From NCBI GenBank assembly GCA_964518335.1, contig CAZFDT010000090.1, positions 1 through 20,689 on the forward strand: 20,689 nucleotides of DNA, in the 5' to 3' direction. Below are positions 13,544-20,689 of the stretch, in pieces; positions within the stretch are counted from its first letter, which is position 1; every line of letters begins with the position of its first letter. The stretch is from CAZFDT01 sp964518335 (GTDB taxonomy: Bacteria; Planctomycetota; Phycisphaerae; Phycisphaerales; Phycisphaeraceae). The notes beneath the pieces were generated by a model that was not told the DNA's origin, did not search any database, and saw only the letters and a program-made list of their open reading frames with translations. Position numbers and translations under genes: made by a program.

Positions 13544-16321
13544 TCATCGCACCCGCTTGCGCGGCTTGAGCATCAGTGCCGTCCCCAGCGCCAGCAGCGC
13601 CAGCGTGCCCGGTTCGGGGATCACCAGGGCGATGTCGTTGCCGCCCAGGTAGTTGTAGTCGATCGAGTACCCCGCCGGCAGATTGCTCACGCCGGCGAAC
13701 ATTGTGCCGGTAAGCGACGAGTAGCTGGCGAAGACGTAAGCGGTGTCGTTGAGCGTGCCCAGCGTGGAGAAATCGACCACGCCCGCGCCGATGTCCAGCG
13801 CCGCGGCGTCGAGCAGGCCCGCCGACCCGGCGCCCGCCGGATCGATCACGAACGTGAAGGTCTGCCCGCCGAGCATCGTGAAGCTCTGGTCGGTGGTGTC
13901 GAGGGCTGCGCCGGCGTTGATCGTCACCAGCGGACTGGCGGCGATGGACCCGGCCGCACCGAGCTTGAGCACGCCGGCGTTGACCGCCGTGCTTCCGCCG
14001 TAGGTGTTGGCCCCATGCAGGGCGAGCGTGCCTAGACCGGCCTTGATCAGCCCGCCCGTGCTGCTGCCGTCGATGAGCGCGGGTACGACCGCCAGGTCCA
14101 CTGCAGCAGCGCCATTTCCGATGGTGAACGTGCGCGTGCCGTTGAGGGCGATGACGCCCTGATTGGCGAGGGCGATGTCCGACGAGTTGATCAGGGCGGT
14201 GTTGGCGTTGGTGCCGTTGCCGGTGAAGGTGACGTTACCGTTAATGGTCACCAGTGCGCCCTGTCTGGTCGCATGACTATTGAGCGTCATCGCGGTGTAC
14301 TGCCCGCTGGTCGGATTGGTGATCGCCAAGTGATTGAGTGTGGTCAGTGCATTGAAGACAGTATCGCTACTGGATTCACGGGCGAGCAGAAGGCCGCCAT
14401 TGAGCGTGGTGGTGCCGAGCACGGTGATATCGCCGCCCTGGTTCATACCGAGCTGGCTGCCGTTGATGCTGGCGTTGCCGTTGATGTTCAGGACAGCGTT
14501 GCTCCCGTGGTTGCCGAATGAACCGCCATTGATCGTGAAGTTGTTGACGGTTTCCTGGTGGCCGTTGTTGCCGCTGCTTGAAGTGGTATCCATCCAGAAC
14601 GTTCCGCCATTGATGGTGACGTCGGCGCTGTCGGGGATGGCGTTGCTGTTCTTCAGCAGTGTCCCGGCGTTGATCACCAAGTCGCCGGGGATGCCGATGT
14701 TGCTGGATGTCTTGGCGAGGCGGAGGATGCCGCTGTTGATGGTGGTGACGCCGGTGTAGGAGTGTGCGGTACTTCCGCCGAAGATGACCTGGCCGGTGCC
14801 GCCGATGGTGACGCCGTTGCCGCCGTCGTTGGCAATCGAGCTGTTGATCTGCAGGGGTGCAGGCGTGTTGGCGTTGTTGACACCGTTGGTAAAGCTGATG
14901 AAGGTGCCTTCGCGGCCGTTGAGGTCGAGCGTGGGGACGCTCACGACCATCGCGTCGGTGGCATTGGCCGTGGTGACCGCCTGACGTGCGAAGATCGTGC
15001 CGCTGTTGAGCTTCAGCGTAGTTCCGGCGTCGCCGCTAATGGTCACGCCTGAGTTCGTGCCAGCGCCCGTGATGTCAAACGACAGAGAGTTGATGGTCGT
15101 GGTGGCTGCGGTGAGATTGATGTCCTGCGCGGCGCCGCCTGAAGTTCTGACGTAGCGGACGTTGTCCAGTTGAGTCTGGCCATTCGAAATGGCGGCTGTG
15201 TATTCGGTCGAGGTATTCAGCACGCGAATGCCGTTGGTGCTGTCATAGGTCACCAGCCCGTCGCCGACATTGCTCGTGGTGATGGCGCCATAGGAGCGGG
15301 GAAGGATGCTGACCGTGGTCGTGCCGGCCGCGCCGCCGCCACCCACGAGACTGGGCGCGTTGGTGAAGCTGATGTTCGCGCTCCCCGCAGTTTGCGAAGC
15401 AAGTGTGTTGACGCCCAGGTTGGTCCCGCGAAAGAACGTCACGGTGCGAGCATTCTGCACAAAACTGTCCGCGGTGAGGCGCGTGTTCGTGGCTCCGTTG
15501 GGTGCCAGCGAAACAAGGCCATAGCCCTGATCCATTGTCAGTGCGCCACTGATCGAATCGATGGTGTTGCTGGCGGCGTTCCCCGTCACGCTCAGTGTGG
15601 CGGTGGAGGATCCCGACGCCCTTATGCCGTTGAGTGTGACGCTCTTGGCACGCGTGGTGCCGCTGCCCGAGTCGCTTCGGAAAGTCAGCGTTGTCGTAGC
15701 ATTGGCGTTCACGGTGAAATCGGAGTTGACGGCGCTCCCAGTGGCCCCGTTGAGACTGAAGTTGCCGCTGTTGATGACGGTTGCGCCGCTGTAGGTATTC
15801 GCGGCGGAGAAGTTGAGTGTGCCGCCGCTGGCGATGATCCCTCCATTGGACAAGACGTTGGTAAAGCTAAGCGTTCTGCCCGAAGTGACCGTGAAGTTGC
15901 GCGTCACGCCACCCAGATCGACGTTGAGGACCTGATTGGCGGTCGCGCTGCCGAAGGTAACTGTTTCATTATCAAGTGGGGCGACCGTGATGTCGCCACC
16001 TAACGTAAGCGTATAGGGACCGGTGCCATCGGCTCGCAGTAGGATGTTACGAACGTTATCCGTGGTGGTGTTGACGTCGTAGCCAAATTGCAGGGCCGTG
16101 CTCAGCGCAGTGTCGGCCCCGAAGGTCAGGGTCTGGCTGGCCGTAAGAATCAGCGACGAGTCCCAGATGCCGTCGATCGTGCCACCGACCCAATTGTTCG
16201 TGTCGTTGTAATCGAACGGCCCCGCGCCGGTTTGGTTAAAACCGCCATGGGCCGCGACGGTGGCCATCAGGACGGTCAGGGTTGCCGGCATCCAGGTTCG
16301 TGTCAAAGTCTTGCTTCGCAT
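13544..16321 (-). CDS. Large beta-strand-repeat PEP-CTERM surface protein
   Basis: A 925-residue secreted protein. After a signal peptide (about 1-26) it is almost entirely Asn/Thr/Ser/Gly-rich short beta-strand repeats. These include autotransporter-associated strand units such as ANTYSGATVINSG, HSYTGVTTINSGILRL and GLGTLALHGANTYGGSTA, which suggests a long beta-helix or solenoid. It has no C-terminal outer-membrane barrel. Instead it ends with a PEP-CTERM signal (IPEPGTLALLALG, hydrophobic stretch, RKRVR) expected to be processed by exosortase. AAGGAG lies just before ATG 16321. Very few Lys or Cys residues are present. It lies between the small PEP-CTERM gene and two pseudopilins. A structural or glycan-binding surface role is inferred; no catalytic residues are recognisable. 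Confidence 0.88.
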   Translation of the reverse strand: MRSKTLTRTWMPATLTVLMATVAAHGGFNQTGAGPFDYNDTNNWVGGTIDGIWDSSLILTASQTLTFGADTALSTALQFGYDVNTTTDNVRNILLRADGTGPYTLTLGGDITVAPLDNETVTFGSATANQVLNVDLGGVTRNFTVTSGRTLSFTNVLSNGGIIASGGTLNFSAANTYSGATVINSGNFSLNGATGSAVNSDFTVNANATTTLTFRSDSGSGTTRAKSVTLNGIRASGSSTATLSVTGNAASNTIDSISGALTMDQGYGLVSLAPNGATNTRLTADSFVQNARTVTFFRGTNLGVNTLASQTAGSANISFTNAPSLVGGGGAAGTTTVSILPRSYGAITTSNVGDGLVTYDSTNGIRVLNTSTEYTAAISNGQTQLDNVRYVRTSGGAAQDINLTAATTTINSLSFDITGAGTNSGVTISGDAGTTLKLNSGTIFARQAVTTANATDAMVVSVPTLDLNGREGTFISFTNGVNNANTPAPLQINSSIANDGGNGVTIGGTGQVIFGGSTAHSYTGVTTINSGILRLAKTSSNIGIPGDLVINAGTLLKNSNAIPDSADVTINGGTFWMDTTSSSGNNGHQETVNNFTINGGSFGNHGSNAVLNINGNASINGSQLGMNQGGDITVLGTTTLNGGLLLARESSSDTVFNALTTLNHLAITNPTSGQYTAMTLNSHATRQGALVTINGNVTFTGNGTNANTALINSSDIALANQGVIALNGTRTFTIGNGAAAVDLAVVPALIDGSSTGGLIKAGLGTLALHGANTYGGSTAVNAGVLKLGAAGSIAASPLVTINAGAALDTTDQSFTMLGGQTFTFVIDPAGAGSAGLLDAAALDIGAGVVDFSTLGTLNDTAYVFASYSSLTGTMFAGVSNLPAGYSIDYNYLGGNDIALVIPEPGTLALLALGTALMLKPRKRVR

Positions 16322-16397
16322 GATCTCTCCTTTACTGAAGTGATGTTCTTCCTCTTGTCATCAATGTTGGTGCATCCGTCGCGGAGATGATCCGCGC

Positions 16398-17099
16398 TCA
16401 TCGCACGCGCTTACGAAGCGGGAGGATGAGCAACGTGCCCGCGCCGAGCAGCGCGACCGTGCCCGGCTCGGGGATGAGTTCGATGTTCATGCGTCGAAAA
16501 CGAAGGCGACCAGCGTTATTCGTGTTGGGACCGACGTTGGTGATCGTCAGATCCGTATCCGCATCCACCAGGATGCCCGACAGTGCGACGATGACAGTAG
16601 AAGGGGCCGTGCCACCGGTTTGGGTCATGTCGAAGACTGCCGACTGGGGCGTGCCATAGCGAACCCAACTGATGTGCAGTTGCTCATCGCCGTTCCATTC
16701 GTGGAATACGAACGAGTTGAGCGAGAACGCATGGTTGGCGGACATCGTGAAGGCCTCACCGCGTTCAAAGCGGCCCAGGCCCGAGTTTCCCACGCCCATG
16801 CCCGTGCCTTCCGCCCCGAAGAAACTGGCGGTCGCACCGGTGAATACAGGGCTGGATGGCGTGGTGATGTTCACGCCTGTCAGTGGATCGGAGAAGCTGA
16901 AGGTGACGTCTGTTCCGCCGTTGTAGGTGGGGTCGGTCACGGTTCCTGAGAAACTGGTGCTGTTATTGACCACGGCCACACGAAACGGCTCGGTGGCGGT
17001 AGTGGTGTCAAAGATCAGTTGCGTTGCCGCCAACGCGCCCTGCGAAAAGCCCAGCAGTGTCGCCATGCCAATCAGAGATGTCCATGTCATGCGATTCAT
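16398..17099 (-). CDS. Small PEP-CTERM secreted protein
   Basis: A 233-residue protein starting at ATG 17099, chosen because GGAGGAAAG lies upstream and it begins a good signal peptide (MNRMTWTSLIGMATLLGF, cleaved near ALAA). The mature part is beta-rich, with TVTDPTYNGGTDVTFSFSD and FVFHEWNGDEQLHISWVRY, and looks like a jelly-roll-type domain of unknown function. It ends with IPEPGTVALLGAGTLLILPL and RKRVR, the same terminal basic block as the large neighbour, so both are probably sorted by the same exosortase. It lies 64 bases after the GH5 gene and 76 bases before the large PEP-CTERM gene. A tiny hairpin (cgcgga at 16380-16385, tccgcg at 16391-16396) follows its stop. Confidence 0.85.
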   Translation of the reverse strand: MNRMTWTSLIGMATLLGFSQGALAATQLIFDTTTATEPFRVAVVNNSTSFSGTVTDPTYNGGTDVTFSFSDPLTGVNITTPSSPVFTGATASFFGAEGTGMGVGNSGLGRFERGEAFTMSANHAFSLNSFVFHEWNGDEQLHISWVRYGTPQSAVFDMTQTGGTAPSTVIVALSGILVDADTDLTITNVGPNTNNAGRLRFRRMNIELIPEPGTVALLGAGTLLILPLRKRVR

Positions 17100-17163
17100 C
17101 GTCTTTCCTCCATTCTGAAAATGCCTGTGAAAGCTACACTGCAACACCGATGTCAACGTCCTC

Positions 17164-18870
17164 TCACCTCATCTTCTTCATCTCGAACTGCTTGCCCGCA
17201 AGGGCGTCCTTGACGTACACGCCCCAGTAGTCGGTCGGGGTGTAGTTCCAATCCTTGATGACCATCGGGCCGCAGCGCGGGTGGAAGCTGAAGCCGGTCC
17301 AGTGCAGCTTGTGTTTCTGGAGCATACCCAGCACGTCCTCGGCCCAGCCGTCGAGCGGGTAGCGCTGCTTTTCGCCGATGAAGGAAAAATCGCTCCACTT
17401 CTCGATCGCGCCGATCTCGGTGATGATCACCGGGTGCTGCTCGGCAGCGACGAGGACCTTGTCTTTCCAGCCCTTTTTCCAAGGGTAGATGTGCGAGACG
17501 TAGATGATGCCGTGGCCTGGCCCGTCGGCGGTGGCGCGGTCCGTGAGGGCGTAGCCGTTGACAATGCCGGTAAGGTCGTAAGCCCAGTCGAGTCCGCCGG
17601 CGAGGATGATGTTGCGGGCGCCCGTGTCGCGGACGGCATCGACGAGGGCCTGCATGCCCACGGACATGTCGGCTCCCGAGGCGGCCGCTGCAGTGGTTCC
17701 TTCGCCGACCTCGGCGGGGTTGGCATCGGTGTGCTTGTCCTGGCGCAGGTCGCCGCCGTCGCGCCACACCTGCCACGAGATGCCGTGCGGCTCGTTGAAC
17801 AGCTCGAACATCACGGCCGGGTTGTTCTTGTACCGCGACGCCGCTTCCTGCCAGAACGCCACGTGCTCGGCCCGCGGGGCGCCGAAGCGGTGCAGGTCCA
17901 GCACCAGGTACGCGCCCCTGGCGGCGCACAGTTGCACCGCCTGGTCGATCGTGCGGCGGTAAGCCTCCTCGGTCCCGGCGACCTGGCCCTTGCCGCGACC
18001 GAACCAGAACGTGTCGTGGACCGCCAGACGGATCACGTTGGCGCCCCACTCGTCGATCGCCACGCGGATGGACCACAGCACGTTCTCGCCCATCGACCAC
18101 TGCATCGAGTCCACGGACAGCCCCTGCAGCCACACCGGCTGACCGTCGGACCCGACCACCTGGTTGCCCTGCACCTGCAACTGCGGCGAGCGCGCGGGCA
18201 GCGCCAGATCGGCCGCAATGATCGCGTCGCGCTCGGCCTGAAGCCGCGCGGCGGCGGCCTTGGCGGCGGCCATCGCCTGCGCCTCCGCCTCGCCGAGCAC
18301 CTTCAGACTCAAATCGTCCAGATCCAGCGTCCCGCTCTCGACCTGGAACAGCGTCGGCATCAACTCCAGCACGACCGCCCCTTCCGGCACGAGAAACTTC
18401 TGGCTCTTGGGCACCCACTCGTTCTTCGTCCCACGGAAGTACGGCGGCGACGGGCTGGGCTTGACCACCTTCTTCTGGGCATCCTTGAAGTTCATCATGA
18501 TCCGCCCGTCGAACCACGCCTGCTTGCCCGGCTTGATGTTCTCGTAACGCACGCGGTACGTCAGCTCCAGCGCCTTCATATCGGGCGTGATGTTGATGGC
18601 CTTGTAAACCATCACCTGCTTGCCCGGCTCGGTGCTGTGCAGGCGAAGGAACGTGCTGCCGTCCTCGACGGGGTAGAGGATGTTGGCGCCGGGCTTGTCC
18701 CAGCCGTCGGGTGTTCCGTCGCTGTTCTTGTCCGTCTGGAAGTCGCCGTTGGGGATGAGGTTGGCCGGTGCGTCCTCGGCGTGGATGGGGCCGGCGCTCA
18801 TGGTCACGATGCCCAGAAGCAGGCACAGCGGCCCGAGTGCGTTGGTGATGATTCTGCAAGTTTGTGTCAT
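17164..18870 (-). CDS. Secreted glycoside hydrolase family 5-like enzyme with N-terminal binding domain
   Basis: It should cut a beta-linked polysaccharide outside the cytoplasm. The 568-residue protein has a signal peptide (about 1-31, ending IHAEDA) and a carbohydrate-binding-like jelly roll (about 36-192; NLIPNGDFQT, DGTPDGW, LDLDDLSLKVLG). An Ala/Glu-rich helical linker (about 193-225) leads to a TIM-barrel of GH5 type. The proton donor is E360 in FELFNEPHG, and the nucleophile is E485 in VIITEIGA. The conserved His before it is in IIYVSHIYPW. A Gly/Ala/Asp-rich insertion (about 371-403) follows the donor strand. It starts 21 bases after pseudopilin A. GH5 covers cellulases, mannanases and others, so substrate is open. 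Confidence 0.88.
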   Translation of the reverse strand: MTQTCRIITNALGPLCLLLGIVTMSAGPIHAEDAPANLIPNGDFQTDKNSDGTPDGWDKPGANILYPVEDGSTFLRLHSTEPGKQVMVYKAINITPDMKALELTYRVRYENIKPGKQAWFDGRIMMNFKDAQKKVVKPSPSPPYFRGTKNEWVPKSQKFLVPEGAVVLELMPTLFQVESGTLDLDDLSLKVLGEAEAQAMAAAKAAAARLQAERDAIIAADLALPARSPQLQVQGNQVVGSDGQPVWLQGLSVDSMQWSMGENVLWSIRVAIDEWGANVIRLAVHDTFWFGRGKGQVAGTEEAYRRTIDQAVQLCAARGAYLVLDLHRFGAPRAEHVAFWQEAASRYKNNPAVMFELFNEPHGISWQVWRDGGDLRQDKHTDANPAEVGEGTTAAAASGADMSVGMQALVDAVRDTGARNIILAGGLDWAYDLTGIVNGYALTDRATADGPGHGIIYVSHIYPWKKGWKDKVLVAAEQHPVIITEIGAIEKWSDFSFIGEKQRYPLDGWAEDVLGMLQKHKLHWTGFSFHPRCGPMVIKDWNYTPTDYWGVYVKDALAGKQFEMKKMR

Positions 18871-18891
18871 GATGCAGTTGACTCCATATCG

Positions 18892-19671
18892 TCAGGGCAA
18901 TCGATATCGCGTGGTGACGTTGTCCAACACGTAATCCAGGGTGTACCGCTTGGCGTGTCCGTCGAGGAAGAGGATGTTGCCGGTGTCCATGTGTCGGTAG
19001 AGGTTGAGCCGTCCGGTGGCGGTGCCGATGGTCGAGGGGTTGCTCAGGTGCCAGTCGCCCTTGGTGGGGTCGGTGCCTCTGGAGTCGGCCAGGTGGACAG
19101 CCTGGGACGGGTCGAGGACGGCTCTTGCGGGCCGCGGCTTGGCCCACGGCCTGGGATTGGGACCGGAAAAGCCATCGGACGCCGTCGGGGCCTGCAGATA
19201 AAGCGATTCGCCGTGGCTGGGATTGGCCCAGGCCTCGATCTTGTGCTGCGTGGACTGCGACGGGCAGAGGAATGCTGAGGTGCGGTATTCGCTCACGCCG
19301 ATGCCGCCCCAGTTGTAACCGCTGGGATTGCCCCACTGCGGCCGACCCAGGTACGGGCCGATCGTGTTAGGTCGGCCCCACGGCCCACCGTAGTAAGGAT
19401 TGCCGTCAGCCACCGACCAACGCGCGTGCTCGGCGTTCACCGGCGGCAAAAAGTCCCGGCTGTCGGTCCGGTAGGCCGCGAACCCGATCGCCTGCTGCCG
19501 CAGGTTGCTCATGCACTGCACCGTACGGGCACTGTCGCGCGCCTTCCCCAGCGAGGGCAACAGCAGCGCGACCAGCAGTGCGATGATCGACACAACCACC
19601 AGCAGCTCGATGAGGGTGAAACCCCAGGCAGCGGCGGCGCGCGAGCGAAGATGTTTCGTGCAGTCGGGCAT
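18892..19671 (-). CDS. Type II pseudopilin A with H-X9-DG domain
   Basis: A 259-residue prepilin. ATG 19671 (MPDCTKH) is chosen because it puts the motif WGFTLIELLVVVSIIALLVALL near residue 18 as in other pseudopilins; an upstream ATG in frame would overlap the regulator gene. The Gly-Phe cleavage site and Glu5 are canonical, unlike B and C, which have Ala. The C-terminus has YRHMDTGNILFLDGHAKRYT, an exact H-X9-DG signature. The middle is Pro/Trp/Tyr/Gly-rich (NPYYGGPWGRPNTIGPYLG). It is 26 bases after the regulator stop and 21 bases before GH5, so these three are likely one transcript. Confidence 0.9.
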   Translation of the reverse strand: MPDCTKHLRSRAAAAWGFTLIELLVVVSIIALLVALLLPSLGKARDSARTVQCMSNLRQQAIGFAAYRTDSRDFLPPVNAEHARWSVADGNPYYGGPWGRPNTIGPYLGRPQWGNPSGYNWGGIGVSEYRTSAFLCPSQSTQHKIEAWANPSHGESLYLQAPTASDGFSGPNPRPWAKPRPARAVLDPSQAVHLADSRGTDPTKGDWHLSNPSTIGTATGRLNLYRHMDTGNILFLDGHAKRYTLDYVLDNVTTRYRLP

Positions 19672-19697
19672 GATCTGTCTCGATCCAGTCCTCCGAG

Positions 19698-20689
19698 TCA
19701 AACGGTCGGCGGCGCGGCGGTCGAGCCGCGCATCACAAGCTCGACGGGGAGCGAGCGATGCTCCACTGGCGAGTTGGGGTGCGTCATCTGCAGGGTCAAC
19801 AGCTCCATCGCGGCCTGGCCCATCGCCATGAAGGGCTGCCGCACGGTGCTCAACCCCGGCGTAAGCCACTCGGCCAGCGGGTCGTCGTCGAACCCGATGA
19901 CGCTCACGTCGCCAGGCACGCGCAGCCCCATCGCCGCCAGTGTGCGGTAGGCCGTCCGCGCCACCGCGTCACAACTGCAGAAGATCGCCGTCGGGCGATC
20001 CTCCCGGCCCATCAACTGCCGCACGCACTCGTCGATCCGCCCGGACCAGTCGCCCAGGCGGTCCTTTTCCTCCAGCAGGTCAGCCACCAACGTCCTGTCG
20101 AATGATAGGCCGGCGTCGCCCATCGCGTCGCGCAGACCCGTCAGGCGGTCGCGCACCGTCGTGGCGATCAGATCGCCCACAAACGCGATCCGCCGATGAC
20201 CCAGCTCGATCAGTGCCTTGCCCGCCATCATGCCCCCAGCGTGGTTGTCGGCCACGACCGAGGAAACGGCGATGTCCCGCATCTGCTGGTCGATCAGCAC
20301 CAGCGGGAAGCCGCGCATCCGCAGACGGCAGACTTCCTCGTTGAACGCCGCGTTGTGCAGCGAAATGATGATCGCGCCCTTGGCGGAACTGTCGGGCAAC
20401 TGCCGCAGGATGGTGAAGTCTGACTCGATGTCACCGTGGGCGTCGTAAAGCTGCACCTGGATGCCGCGCTGCCGGGCCATGCCCTGCACACCGCGGGACA
20501 CCTGCAGCGACGGCTCCCATGTCAGGTTGCCGGCGACAACCTGCACCGTCCGCGTACTCACATGCGCGCCACGCAGAAACAACCCCTTGCCCGGACGACG
20601 TTCCAGCAGTCCCTCGTTGACCAACAGCTCGCTGGCGCGGCGGACGGTCATGCGGCTGATGCTCTCCCGCCGCGCCAGCTCGTGCTCAG
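19698..20689 (-). CDS. GntR-type DNA-binding / LacI-type sugar-sensing transcriptional regulator (5' end beyond the window)
   Basis: The reading frame is open to the right edge of the window, so the N-terminus is missing. The visible part begins with a winged-helix segment of the GntR family (EHELARRESISRMTVRRASE, then NEGLLERRPGKGLFL). A full LacI/periplasmic-binding-type ligand domain follows, with GAIIISLHN, FPLVLIDQQ, ALIELGHRRIAFVGD, TAIFCSCDAVA and VPGDVSVIGFDDDP. Such fusions (like AraR of Bacillus) usually repress sugar-use genes until a sugar binds. Its place directly upstream of pseudopilin A and GH5 on the same strand suggests it controls this cluster and itself. No operator can be assigned because the promoter is outside the window. 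Confidence 0.9.
   Translation of the reverse strand, partial: EHELARRESISRMTVRRASELLVNEGLLERRPGKGLFLRGAHVSTRTVQVVAGNLTWEPSLQVSRGVQGMARQRGIQVQLYDAHGDIESDFTILRQLPDSSAKGAIIISLHNAAFNEEVCRLRMRGFPLVLIDQQMRDIAVSSVVADNHAGGMMAGKALIELGHRRIAFVGDLIATTVRDRLTGLRDAMGDAGLSFDRTLVADLLEEKDRLGDWSGRIDECVRQLMGREDRPTAIFCSCDAVARTAYRTLAAMGLRVPGDVSVIGFDDDPLAEWLTPGLSTVRQPFMAMGQAAMELLTLQMTHPNSPVEHRSLPVELVMRGSTAAPPTV

Noticed and set aside
13544..16321. Classical type V autotransporter
   Set aside because: The repeats are similar, but the C-terminus is a PEP-CTERM signal with no beta-barrel translocator.
17153..19336. Long minus-strand frame overlapping GH5 and pseudopilin A, and a plus-strand frame at 17281-19278
   Set aside because: Both are out of frame with well-supported genes and have Arg/Pro/Gly-biased composition with no recognisable domain.

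Overview
The window is GC-rich, densely coded DNA, most likely from a planctomycete and probably the Phycisphaerae side of that phylum. I infer this from the combination of three type II pseudopilins (two with a clear H-X9-DG tail), two proteins ending in a PEP-CTERM sorting signal (IPEPGT, hydrophobic stretch, RKRVR), a sulfatase, and a YmdB-type phosphodiesterase beside NrdR. No rRNA, tRNA or CRISPR array was seen.

Left part (1-7585) is a housekeeping region. It carries xylose isomerase (+), a membrane diguanylate cyclase and a YmdB-like phosphodiesterase (both -), the ribonucleotide reductase repressor NrdR, a two-CBS-domain protein, a degenerate response-regulator receiver, and groES-groEL (all +). 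Several hairpins sit between the genes: a perfect 20-bp inverted repeat after xylA, a GC-rich hairpin after the CBS gene, a 15-bp stem with a GAAA loop after groEL, and a dispersed palindromic repeat present both upstream of xylA and between groES and groEL.

Middle part (7586-9437) is an accessory island. It starts with a visibly A/T-richer gene that may have a PD-(D/E)XK-like fold. It then holds a small HUH (Y1, REP-associated) transposase-like gene with an inverted pair of REP-like hairpins on each side. Three of the four hairpins carry a GTAG tetranucleotide at the foot of the stem. Beyond it lie a plausible plus-strand promoter, a strong hairpin and the remains of a secreted-protein gene that stops at an 11-bp tandem duplication.

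Right part (9558-20689) is one minus-strand gene cluster with short gaps. In transcription order it reads: GntR/LacI-type regulator (cut by the window edge), pseudopilin A, secreted GH5 glycosidase, small PEP-CTERM protein, 925-residue beta-strand-repeat PEP-CTERM protein, pseudopilins B and C, oligogalacturonate-lyase-like propeller, and type I sulfatase. The reading I favour is a regulated polysaccharide-use locus. A surface layer of pilin-like and PEP-CTERM proteins would bind or bring in a glycan, GH5 would cut it outside the cytoplasm, and the lyase-like protein and sulfatase, both without signal peptides, would finish it inside. This is the best candidate for an undescribed system. The parts are recognisable; their joint function is inference.
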